Of a DNA stretch of 64,000 nt, positions 45,537-62,929 are shown piece after piece; the first letter of the stretch is position 1; each line of letters begins with the position of its first letter. A program made the translations under genes and the position numbers. The notes beneath the pieces were generated by a model that saw only the letters and a list, made by a program, of their open reading frames with translations, was not told the origin of the DNA and did not search any database. Source of the DNA: Piscicola geometra (taxonomy: Eukaryota > Annelida > Clitellata > Hirudinida > Piscicolidae). Location: contig OX030956.1 of the NCBI GenBank assembly GCA_943735955.1, positions 13,408,719 to 13,472,718 on the forward strand. Direction: 5' to 3'.

Positions 45537-45680
45537 GGTGGGGGAGTATTGTAGTGGTCACATTTGTACGCTATGTACGCACGGCCACTCCTAGGCAACC
45601 TTTGACCCTCGCACCCTATATAAAGTCGTTATCGTGTAAATAAACTCTCTCTTGTGTTTCCTGAACTCTTAGTCGTAACA
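45537..45680 (+). repeat. Polypurine tract and 3' LTR of the Gypsy element
   Basis: GGTGGGGGAG at about 45537-45546 serves as polypurine tract, followed by the LTR at 45550-45680. Confidence 0.9.
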
Positions 45681-45884
45681 AAAACCCCGTAAACGTAAAG
45701 GGTTAAATTTGAAAAGTGTCAAATATGCTTTAAAATTGAATAAAAATAATTTTGGTTTTTAAAAGTATTAAATATCAAGAAAATAGTAACATAAAATTGC
45801 TTGTTCTTTGCCAAACGATAATACAAATTACATAAAGTCTTTAATCAAATAATTGTTATAATAAATTAAAATCAATTTCTAAAT

Positions 45885-48800
45885 ATGGGGAAAAATTCTA
45901 AAAAGGTTCGATCTGCTGAGACTGAATCGGGAATGAGTAGGCACTTGAGGAGAGAAGTTTTAGAGATCTGCAACACTATTCTTGAAAGTAAAAAGAATTT
46001 TAAAATCTGTTGTACAACTATCATTTTTATATTATGAACCTAATTTATTTATCCTATTACTTAAGAAATTCATAATTATTTGGAATTTGCACAATTTTTA
46101 ATAAATACATATTCAGTATTAATATCTATGAAGATATAATAAATAAATTAACTAAATTATAATCTCTTTAAAGAATGTAAGGTTCAGTTCAAGAACGAGT
46201 GGGAGGAGTTTGTGGAGTTGTATAGACTTCTGGAGAAGCTACAGAAGAAGCAGCACGCCTTCACATTGAAGCACCATGGCAGACGAGAGCATATGACAGA
46301 CTTCCTGAAGTGGCTCCAGAAGAATGGTGTTGATTGTTCAAGTGTCGAAGTTACAGACTTTGGCGCGGAAGGACTTGGCTTGAAGGCTGCAAAAGACATA
46401 AAGGTGATCATGATTATGATGATGCGACGGGGCTGTACTGTCAATCACCTATGTAGCCATTTCTTTCATTTTAAAAATTGGCCAGACAAAATCCTGATTG
46501 GTGACAGTGTTTTTTTATTTGAAAAAGTATAGCGTTTTACTCCAAAATCAGAAATTTTAGTCCAGCATAAGCCCTGTTAATTCTGACATTTATATATTAA
46601 AAGCGACAAATAAAATGAAAATATTTGAATATGTATTTCACTTATAACATAAATACTTAATATATAAATAAATCTCAAAATCTAAATCATGCTTCAGGAG
46701 GCGGAGGTGTTCCTCTCAATCCCCCGGAAGTTGATGATGACTTCTTCAGATGCCCTCAAGTCACCATTAGGTGCTTGAATCAGTTATGATGATGATTGTG
46801 ATGAGGATCTTGATGATGATTGCAATTCATGAAATTGATAACTTAACTAAGATACAATAGAATGAGTAAGTGCATTGCCATTTAAGTTACTCATTAAATG
46901 TCATTAAATTGTTGTGGGATCGTGAAGTGGATAAGAAAAAAGAATGCAAATGAGCTTTGTATAGAATGAACTACATGAATGACATCATTCACAGGCGCCC
47001 TTGTGAAGGAAGACTGCATCCTGAAGGTGATGCCAAACATTGTGCTGAGTCTGCTGCTTTTGTGCGAGTGCCAGCAACTGCACAAGTCTCTGTGGGCTCC
47101 TTATCTGAGTATCTACACGTGTGTGTGTATGCATGTCTAGTCGAGGAATAGAGGTACACCCTCACCACCACCACCACCACAGGAGTGCTGCCTCCCTCCT
47201 ACACCACCCCCTTGTACGCCACCCTGGAGGAACTCAGCATGCTTAAAGGATCTCCTTCCCTCTGTGCCTTTCACTAATTCTTCTTCCTTCAATTGCTCTA
47301 TACTAGCAATTATCACTCAGAAATGTTTAATCAGTTGCTTGCTTTGGCGCTATATTAAATAAACATCATTATCATTATCAAGCACCAATGCCTCAGTAAC
47401 TACTGCACACATCCAACAGTAGAATCAATCATACCCCCATGCACTGAGACCACCTTCATCACCCACCCAGCTGAAGTCATCAACCAGTTTCGCAATGTCG
47501 CCAGACAGTATGCCTACTTCTTCAAGCTCTTCCAGGTGGATGATGATAATGATGCTATTGTTGATGATGATGTCAAGTGTGTTTTTAGTTGTCATAGTCA
47601 TCATAACCATCCCCTTTAAATTGCACACGTTTCTTCTAATGCTCTCGTGAGCGTGGGGCCTGTATGCCACAACCTCTTTTCCTCGATCTTTTCTCTCGCA
47701 GAAAAGTAATTATGAATCATGGAGCATGTTCTGCGTGAGATGACTTCCAAACGCGTTGTTATCCTCACCACACAGGGTCTCAGCTCCACTAACAACCTGC
47801 CCATCAAACTCTTCTGTTACGACGATTATAGGTCTGTTTTGTTTACAGCTACCTCTGTTCTTTTCAAATTATTGGATTCAGCTTCTATTCATAGGTTTTT
47901 ACAATGGGATGCTTACATTAAACATTACCAGCAATACCTGGTAACACCACAGATGGGCAGTGTCCACTGTGATGACCAGACAGAACAAACTGCCTGTCCT
48001 CGTTGCACCAGGTTGCAACTACATTGCAATAAGCAGTTGCCCTTTGACGATGTTTTTTAATTTTCATCAAACTCAATCAAAACCCTTTACCAAATTTAAC
48101 AAATCCATCCAAAACATTTAAAATCATAAATTCCATCAAAATCATAACACATCATCTTTCACAAACAACCACCACTACACAGGCGCTGACCCGTGTGGCT
48201 GCTGTGAAGGCCATGGAGGAAACAAGTTCGAAGGTTTGTCTGCCAACTGAACGGCCTTCCATCATTGATGCACTCAGATACAAGCTACACACATAATGCT
48301 AATGATGACGAGCATTTCACACAGATACTATGAACAAATCGTAACTGATCGAATAGTTACTCCGTTATTCGGCACAACTGTATTAGTAAAAGCCCGCCTC
48401 GTATCTTAGAACACTAACCTTAGAACATTAAGTCGCAAGTAAGACACACCACAGGGGGTCAACAGGAGGTGGGTCTGATTCCCTTCTGGGACATGTGCAA
48501 CCACTCTAGTGGTCATGTTAGTGCTGGTTGCGGTGTGCTTGTGGTGGTGTGGTAGGTGGATGGTTAGTTGGTTGGTCAGTGGAGGGTAGTTTTCGGTAGA
48601 TGCCTGTATGATGGAAAATGGCAAGGTATCTTACAAGATGGAGATTTCATCGTACAAACTAAAGTTACTTTGATGTTCTCTTCATCATCATCTTCATCAT
48701 ATAATCACCACACACAGATAACAACCGATTACGACGTTGAAAAGGCTGCATCAGACTGCCACGCCATGCGCGACACTAAGCTAGGAGAACAGGTGCATCA

Positions 48801-50332
48801 TCATCCCCTTCGTTATCGCCATAACCGTCGTAATCATTACCATCATTACCGCTATCATCATCAACATTATAATCATAACAACCATCATCATCACTACCAC
48901 AACAGATTTACATCTTCTACGGGCCACGAAGCAACAGTGAGTTTCTGGTGCACAATGGCTTCGTTCCCGCCACCAACCCGCACGACTGCATCCCCCTCAA
49001 ACTTGGTTCTTCAATGGCGCTCTTTTCATTTTATGAATTCATTTTTTAATTATCATTGTTACCACAGTCGTCATCATTATCAGCATCATCATTATCATCA
49101 CGTACAGGGGTCAGCAAGAACGACAGCTTGTACGGAGTGAAGGCAGAAGTAATGGCCAGATGCAAAATCAGCACGTGTGTTTTTCCATTTTAAAGAAATA
49201 CATTATTATTGAAATTTCAACTTCTTCAAATGGTCATTTTTATTATTTACCTTCACCGTTATACTGTCGCCTTTCTACAATACTAAACATTGTGTAGTCT
49301 ACACATTCACTTCTACCACCAGTATCATAAACCTACTCCACTACCACAAAAGCACAACAATCTCCACTCACATACCAGTCCCACAACAATCTCAACCACC
49401 ACACAACAATACGTTCCAACACTATACGCCGCCGCAACCACCTGACCGAGCGCAGGAACAACACCTTCTACCTCTCCTGCTACTCGGCACAGCCTATCGA
49501 GCCTGACATGCTCGTCTTCCTGAGACTCTTCCACATGCCACTGCGTTAGACTCTCTCTTGCCTGTCATCCTGCTTCCTTTGCTGTGCATGGTGTTGTGCT
49601 CTGTTCAATGATGAAGATGATAGTGACAATGATCATAATAATGATCATGAAGACGAAGAAGGTGATGGTGATTATGATGACGACGATAATTATGACTGCA
49701 CAGACGAGCTGATGGGCTTGATGGGTGGGCTGGGAGTGGAGGGCAGGAGGGCAAGGTTGAGAGTGGTGCAGGAGCCACAGCTGGCGACAGTCGACGTCAA
49801 GTTGTGGTCCTACCTGCAGACCAGGTGCTTGTTGCTGCTCCAGCTGTATGCCAGCACTCTGCAGGTGGTTGGTAGGGAAGGAGAGAGGGAATTGGAATGG
49901 GTGGTGTAGGGGCAGTTTCAAGGCTTTTTATTGATAAGTAGAGCTGTGATGACTACTTAGTCTACCTACCATGCTGATTACGAATATGTGTATTCTACAT
50001 TGTGCACCAAACAGGAGGACGAGGTACTCTTGAAGAGCCCTGTGCAAGGAGGTTTGAGCGAGTTGGGCAGGAGCATGCTGATGTTGAGAGCGTCTGAGAA
50101 GAGAATCCTGCATGCAGTTGTTGCCTACTGTGAAGTGCAGAAAGCTGCTGTCTTGAAGATGCTAGAAGAGGCCAGTGTGGAGAATTTGGAAGTTGAGATT
50201 GGTCCGGAGGTGAAGGGAGAAGAAGAGAATGGTTTGCCGAAGACGAGTGAAGGAGTTAGTGGTGTTGTGGAGATGAATGAAGAAGGCGATAATAAAGCAG
50301 AAGTGACAATGCAGATGGAGGGGCAGAAGTGA
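45885..50332 (+). CDS. SETD3: SETD3, actin-histidine N-methyltransferase, 15 exons
   Basis: This enzyme methylates His73 of actin in animals, using a SET domain and a Rubisco-LSMT-type substrate domain. Exons: 45885-45987, 46174-46403, 46698-46770, 46995-47108, 47183-47263, 47471-47535, 47776-47835, 48183-48225, 48455-48516, 48718-48792, 48906-49005, 49108-49174, 49456-49544, 49704-49864 and 50015-50332. All phases join, giving 546 residues (human 594). It starts MGKNSKK like human MGKKS. Diagnostic blocks are EGLGLKAAKDIK, ARQYAYFFKLFQ, NLPIKLFCYDDYR, the SET core LIPFWDMCNHSSGH with the Asn-His pair, and IYIFYGPRSNSEFLVHNGF. Exon 7's donor is TCT|GTTTTG, weak but needed for phase. The C-terminus is acidic and runs into a 26-bp minisatellite. 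Confidence 0.93.
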
Positions 50333-50415
50333 CAATGCAGATGGAGGGGCAGAAGTGACAATGCAGATGGAGGGGCAGAAGTGACAATGCAGATGGAGGG
50401 ACAGCAGAAGTGAAG
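50310..50415 (+). repeat. 26-bp minisatellite overlapping the SETD3 stop codon
   Basis: Four copies of a 26-bp unit (GCAGAAGTGACAATGCAGAT plus GGAGGG) start in the last codons of SETD3 and continue into the 3' UTR. The stop codon lies inside the second unit, so 26-bp unit gain or loss would shift the frame and alter the C-terminus. Confidence 0.85.
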
Positions 50416-50937
50416 GCGAAGCATGGGAAAGGCTCCTATGTCATGTTAATTCATCCAGTTTCGAAATCTCAATTTTACAGCGCTTTTATTATTCATCTTC
50501 TTACTTTTCAACATATATTTTTATACATGTTCGTATAACATTTTATCAAACATTTTTTCTATTTATAATATACACCATCTTTAGTTTGTCATCTTTTGAG
50601 AAAGTTTTAATTTATTTGAGAAATTTAAAAGATATTCCCAGCCTTTAAACACTTTTTTTCATTTAAAGTCTATTTAGTCACATCATTTCGATTGTCTACA
50701 ACAAAAAATGCAGTCATGGTGCAAGAGTAACTTAAAAATCTCGCATTCACTTTACGAGTGCATACAGTATAACTCAACTGAAAGCTATACAACGAAAAGA
50801 TTTAATAAAATTTATCAAGAAGATCAAAGCCGTTGGGCAGTACTGTACTGAGTAAAAGCAAAATTGTTCATTCTCTGTAACGCTAGGCAACACGAACAAG
50901 ACTCCCAACAGTCTTGAATGCTCAAAATAACTCCCTT

Positions 50938-51042
50938 TATAAAAATTTGATTGATTCAATCAAATCAATCAATCAAATAAATTTCTATAGCGCTCTTTCC
51001 TCAAATTCAAGAGCGCTAATTGATTGATTCACCCAATGTACT
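50938..51042. repeat. Fold-back element with (CAAT)n and AGCGC hairpin
   Basis: GATTGATTCAATCAAATCAA is followed by AGCGCTCTT, an 11-bp spacer, AAGAGCGCT and AATTGATTGATTC. The arms are inverted repeats. Similar ATTGATTGATT plus AGCGC segments lie near 34560-34640, 47340 and 58395-58430, suggesting a dispersed MITE- or SINE-tail-like family. Confidence 0.5.
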
Positions 51043-51125
51043 TGCAAACTTATAGATAATCACTATATCATCAATATCAGTATCATCACCCTCACTGCCA
51101 CTTGTGGTTCATCATTTGTTCACAG

Positions 51126-51339
51126 CTTCCCTTGTGCCACCCTAACCCTAACAAGGCTTATGGTTTCCCCTGTGAATCGTTCTGCAGTACAGAGAGCAAT
51201 CCAGTGCCTTACAAGCCAAACCTACCTAACCGGAGTTGCAGAAGAGGTCCTTGCCAAGACTGGCATCTTTGTTGTTGCTGGTTTCCCACCTTTTGTTGCC
51301 CTGCACTCGGCTCACGGTGGTCATTTCTCATTAGGCTAA
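51126..51339 (+). CDS. Unassigned terminal exon with poly(A) signal
   Basis: After a good acceptor (CATTTGTTCACAG) one frame stays open for about 70 codons to a TAA at 51337, reading ...VSPVNRSAVQRAIQCLT...YLTGVAEEVLAKTGIFVV...GGHFSLG. Its composition is protein-like (helix followed by a hydrophobic strand), unlike random AT-rich sequence. AATAAA occurs about 15 bp after the stop. It could be an alternative last exon of SETD3 or the end of an unseen gene. I do not recognise the family. Confidence 0.4.
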
Positions 51340-52094
51340 TAAACGACCAAACAATAAATAATATAATTCAATTAATTTCAATTCAAAGTAATATTATCGA
51401 ATAAACCATTAGTTACGCGAAACCACATATATATAGGATATGTATAATATATATGCACGAAACCATGACTGGTTTTTGCGGCCGTCAAGATGGCAAAGCT
51501 AACCAAAGATGTATAAAGGTAGCATTGAAAATAGTATTTTCAAAACATATTAGAAGCCTATTAACTTTTTTTGAGAATAAATAATATATAAAATTTTTAT
51601 GTCTAATTAATAAAATAAAAAGATTTAATTCAAACTTAACGTTTTCCACCATTTGTTTTTTTCTCTAGGCTGATCCTCCATTATTAATTACCAAGCCTCG
51701 TTTGCTCTGATTTGACAAGATTTGAACATTTCTCATGATGCTACATTATCAAAAGTTGAATTAACATATAATGAAGGTATTTATTTAGTTTTAATTCATT
51801 TTCTATCTTTTTCGACTCAATATTACTGCATACGGGATATTGATTTTTCCTTTCGAATGAATTGTAACGGGTTTTGGAAATGAAATTTAAAATATAAAAT
51901 TCTTTTATTATATCATATTCTAGTTTTTGAAACTTTTTATTCTAATTATCTTGAAAAAAATTAACATTAAGAAAGTAGACAATATAATATCTAATTAAAA
52001 TGCAAAAATTAATCTGCACAATGAATTCGATTCTTAATTATTAAAAAACAATTTAACACCATTATTTTAGCGTATATCTGAGAATCAAACATTA
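51340..52094. other. AT-rich intergenic or 5' leader region of the PTBP gene
   Basis: No gene seen. The PTBP promoter or upstream untranslated exons are expected here. Confidence 0.5.
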
Positions 52095-58304
<6,210 letters not shown>

Positions 58305-59080
58305 GGCAATCTTTCCCCCGTCTTTCGCTACCCTTTAAATACAGCTTCAATGCTTCTTCGTAGACTACTCTCTAACGACCTCGCTTATGACCATGCATAA
58401 TGATTGATTGATTGATTGATTAACGTAGCGCACCCTTTAAGTCTCTAACACTTTATATGTTTGAGGAACCTATTTATTAGAATCTTTTTGCGACTTTGAA
58501 TCGTTTTTATTTGTGAAGACTAATTCTAATTTGTTCCACTGAGTCGAAAAATAGTTGGTTTTTATTGTTATTCGATTCTGCATCAAGCGCTTCAGGCTGG
58601 CAACTGGTGAGTCTCTTCAGTGGCGAATCCAGCATGATCAGATTCTAGCACCGTTCAAATCACAAATCTGTTGTAGGCTCACGGTACTTAACTGGGATTC
58701 AGATAATTCTTCATAATGAAAAAGAACCAATGGGAATCTACACACCTTTGCACGAAATCTCAGTAGTTGAGTTCGATTATTCGATAGTGTTCGATACAAT
58801 TGTAAATCCAGTATTCTTAAATTATTTTTTTTAAGTATTAACAAAGTAAAACTTCCAAAATTGCTACCAATTCAGTTATGTTTCTAATACAACATCAATG
58901 TTTCCGTAATAATTAAACAAACGAATAATCAGTCTCAAGCAACTACCATGTTCGTTCTGATAAAGTTTTATTCATTCATTTCAAAGCACAATTTATATAT
59001 ATAACAAATTGCTCCAAGGTACCTTAAACATCTACGTTTTATCTGTAGACAATGTCTCTTAGACATACACTATATAATGC
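58305..59080. other. Intergenic between convergent PTBP and the 59-62 kb gene
   Basis: No gene seen. TGATTGATTGATTGATT plus a GTAGCGC segment at 58395-58430 resembles the fold-back family at 50938. Confidence 0.5.
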
Positions 59081-62000
59081 TCATTTAGTGACTTTCTGGA
59101 ATGAGTCTTTACCAGGCTCTCTGGTGTAGGTGGCCCCCATGCCGTCCACGAGCTCTGTGCTGTCTCTCAGTTTTACCAATTCAACGAACTGGAGACTTCC
59201 GTGGCGCATAAGATTTTCAATGTCGAAGGAGGAGGGTTCAGCGTATGACGCACTGTAGTGTAGCTCACAAAGTCGTGTAACTCTGTCATCCTCTTTTTTC
59301 TTATCCAAGCTTCTCAACAAAGTCGTTCTAAACTCGCCGCATGAAACACTGACCCCTCGGAGGTTCCAATTGATGTCCCTGTAAATACTGCCCCCACTCT
59401 CTCCATCACCTCCCCATGCCACTCCTTCCCTCAGCACGCCTTGTATGCAGGCACCAGCACACATCATGGCAGAAGATCGTAATGAGAGGTTCTGATGCAA
59501 TATTAGAAGCTCCTTGAATGCAATCTTCTTTTTTCTCACCTGCATTTTATCGTCAGCACCATTTCATCATCATCCTAATCAGCATCATTATCATCATCCT
59601 AATCAGCATCATTATCATCATCCTAATCAGCATCATCATCATCATCCTTATCAGCATCATCATCATATTAATTAGCACCATCATCATCATCATCCTAATC
59701 CGCATCATTATCTACAAGTCCAGAGCATAGCTTCTATGAACTCTAAAATTCATAGGGTTGAACGTTTCGCTTTAAAACTTTTTTAATCATAAAAGATAAT
59801 ATAAATCTCTTATAAAATAGCTATTAAATCTATGCGTTGATAAACTGGTTATTGATTGGTTGATTGGTTATCCAACCATATCGGAATAATTGATTGCCTC
59901 GAAGCACTAAAGCCATCACTTAAACCAAATTATTTGGCATCCTCTAAGAAATGCACATGCCTACCCCTTCGCTTACAGCCTTCTCTGGTTCTCCAATGTC
60001 TCCCCTGCCATCTGTGTGCGTTCAAGCCAGCAATCATTGTGTGATTGAATGTTCTCAAGTTTACTATGCACAATTGTTTGGTAAAAACAAAATAAATAAA
60101 TGATGGGGCATTAAAACCAATTACATTTCAGATGTAGTTGTATGCTATTTATAAAAACATCTTAATTAATCATTTTATTTTATTTGTTTAAAATCTCACC
60201 TAAAAGCCTGAAGCAGGGCAGGACGACTTCACTGTCACCTGCAGGCTCCTTCTTCACTTCCAATCTGCTGAACGCCCCACGAGCATCCAGCTTTATGGAT
60301 CAATAAAATACAATACGATACAATACAATAAAATACAATACATTACAATACATTACAACGCAATAAAATACAATACAATAAAATACAATAAAATACAATA
60401 CAATAAAATACAATACAATAAAATACAATACAATAAAATACAATACAATAAAATACAATACAATAAAATACAATACAATAAAATACAATAAAATAAAATA
60501 CAATACAATACAATAAAATACAATAAATGACAATACAATAAAATACAATACATTTAAATTCAATAAAATACAATACAATTAAACGAAAACGAATATTAAT
60601 ACGATTACGAAAAGCCACACGAGTTTTAAGACCACTCGGGTGATGGATCATTATAAAATTATGGACCACGCATTTGACCACGCAGTTTTCAAGTCTCACG
60701 CGAGAAGGATGATGGTTGCATTAGAAGCGTTAACGTGAAATAGGCATTATAGATGAAGATTATTTGGGAGTTTTGGTTTCACGGCTTTTGAAGGCGATTT
60801 AATTTAATTTAAGAGTGGTTTGATTTTTGTGAAGTTGACGTGATTAGTGGTTGATTCACTTAAAATGGCTTGATGTTCTCAAGCAAAGCATGAATGGAGA
60901 ATGATGAGGTACCATGGATTGGTCGTAGAGGCCGGGATCGAAACCATCTAGTTGGGGCTGGATGGAAATTAACTGATTAATGCCCGGTTGCAATCCTTTT
61001 CCGAATTCGAAATTCTGTAAAAAGACCATAGTATAATCATGATTTTGAAGTTTGCATGGGTTTAACAAGAAAACTTCATTGAAAAAAATCTGAAAACGGT
61101 GTTTCTATTTTTTAATATAAGTCAAAAATTGAAATTAACAACCCCAATGTCACAATAACAACAAAACTATCTTCAAAACACTCCAGCATCCTTACTTCGT
61201 CATCCCAGAGGGCCCAGAAAGCATCGTATTCATAGCATGGCCTTGTTGCTCCAATGGGATAATAAAACGTCGTTTTCTTTTCAGACCCAAAATACAACCT
61301 TGGGAAGAATGGTCCTGATGTTCATAAGCACAGAATTGAGTAGTGGACATCTTTACTCATTTAATAGAATTTTTCGAAAATATTTTTTGGCTACTAGAAA
61401 AAATAATATTTTTTAATGGTTTTTTAAGCGGTGACTTGACATGTTTCCAGAAAGGCTTTTGCACGCATTGGGTTTAATAACGGAGACGTTTGTCTCATCA
61501 CGAAGCCACGGTGAAAAGTTGACGACTTCAAATATTAACTTGTTGACTTAAGTTGATTTTGTAGATACCTAACATGTTTTTTGGTAAAAAAAAAATGCAC
61601 GTCTTATAACTCAAAAAATACGAAAATAGTAAAGGTTCTTAATAAAAACCTCAAAAGCTCACAAAATTTATAATTTCTTTTGGATAATCATCCTCACATC
61701 ACCATTAAAACTCCTCAACTACACTATTACCACACCATCACAACACCATCCAAACTAAAAAGCAAATAGCAGAAAACTCACTCGAGACTAATGCTCTCAA
61801 GGTCAAACTCCATGAGTAGGTACAGTGCATATGATGGTGGTCCCGGAGAAAGGAACTTGAAAGAGGTAGTGGAAGGAGCGCATTGGTACAGCTGGATGAC
61901 GAGGATGCATTTGCAGCTTAGATATTCATAAACTTTTAACCTATAATACCTCTTAGCCAACTTAATTTTTTATATTGCGTTTTTCAATAATTAAATATTA

Positions 62001-62376
62001 GAAAAAAATAATTAATATTCACTTACGTAGAAAACAAAGCTATTTTTCCAGAGACCGATTTCGACGTTTTGCCACGACGAGTTCACATTCAGCCAGTCTC
62101 CTGTGAGGGTCGTCCAACTTGAATTCCAATGCAACGAACTAAGAAGAATCTTAACGCCTAGTACTGCTCTTTTGTGTTCTATTATTATATTCTATTATTT
62201 ACATTTTTTAAGGCTCTTTTTATATATTCGATTTCATTATTTGTTATTTCATTATTTTTTATTTCACTATTTTGATTTTGCTGTTTTCTAGGATATTGTT
62301 TGAAATTAAAGATTATTGAATGATGAAAAGTCCAAACCTGGTGGGATGCATTCTTGCACAGTTCCGTGGAGGAAGG
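59081..62376 (-). CDS. Unrecognised multi-exon gene, possible trypsin-like C-terminal segment
   Basis: Exons that join in phase are 62376-62338, 62100-62027, 61951-61782, 61298-61196, 61014-60913 and 60290-60200. They encode a Tyr/Phe/Trp-rich protein (GDWLNVNSSWQNVEIGLWKN, LYQCAPSTTSFKFLSPGPP, YYPIGATRPCYEYDAFWALW, LDGFDPGLYDQSM) that I cannot assign. A further open frame, 59545-59081, has MMCAGACIQ, then GDGESGGS and NWNLRGVSVSCG. This order resembles the CAG...GDSGGP...GVSSWG end of S1 peptidases, with GESGGS replacing GDSGGP. How it joins the other exons is unresolved. The 5' end is missing, probably beyond 62376. Confidence 0.5.
59565..59705 (+). repeat. 24-bp minisatellite (CATCATTATCATCATCCTAATCAG)
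   Basis: Six copies of a 21-24-bp ATC-based unit containing CCTAATCAG lie within an intron of the minus-strand gene. Confidence 0.8.
60303..60585 (+). repeat. AATAC/AATAAA satellite-like repeat
   Basis: About 280 bp alternate CAATA and CAATAAAATA units in an intron of the minus-strand gene. Confidence 0.9.
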
Positions 62377-62929
62377 CTATAAGCAAAACATAAAAAACTT
62401 CAGATTTCATTTATGTATTTTAAAATTCATCAACTAAAATTTCTCTGTTCTTGATAGAGTTTTGAATGTCTAAAAAAATCATTAAAAACCCTCTCTTTTA
62501 AGGGGCTGTCTTGTGAAATGTTCCCATACAAACTGCGCATTGATTAGTGTGTTTCAGACAAATTAACAGTCCACTGTTCAAACTAGAACATTTGAATAAC
62601 GAGGTGTAGCAGTATTTTTATAAAATCCATTTTCTTTACCCTAAAAAATTTCTTTTTGGAATTCTCTTTGTTTAAGACTCTAATCTTTGAAGTGTTGACA
62701 ATGCATGACGGATGAATAGAAGCGTGCTTTAAAACAATGTACAAACATTACTGAAAAAACTTAAAGCTTGGAATAAGTTTGAAGGTCCAATAGACTATAG
62801 CCTATAGACTATAAGGTAAAGGGTTAATAGTAAAATACATTACAACGACGAGTATTTACCTGTAATTTTTCGTTTCAAACATGAGTTCGTTTTATACACT
62901 GAGTCTCATACAAATTTCTCAACTCTCAT

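Larger units (their letters stand above)
43215..45680 (+). mobile_element. Compact Ty3/Gypsy LTR retrotransposon lacking reverse transcriptase
   Basis: The element is 2,466 bp with two 131-bp LTRs, both TGTAGTGG...CGTAACA, that differ at only two positions. AAAA flanks both ends as a possible 4-bp target duplication in low-complexity DNA. TTGGTGACCCCGAAGCC follows the 5' LTR as a primer-binding site of the type seen in Mag-like Gypsy elements. GGTGGGGGAG precedes the 3' LTR as polypurine tract. Inside are a gag frame, a short Cys-rich frame and an aspartic-protease frame with an unusual tail. Reverse transcriptase, RNase H and integrase catalytic domains are absent. It is therefore non-autonomous but recent. 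Confidence 0.9.

Noticed and set aside
47702..47770. A possible SETD3 exon beginning after CTCTCGCAG (NYESWSMFC)
   Set aside because: Exon 6 joins exon 7 directly in phase and the human alignment leaves no room for it.
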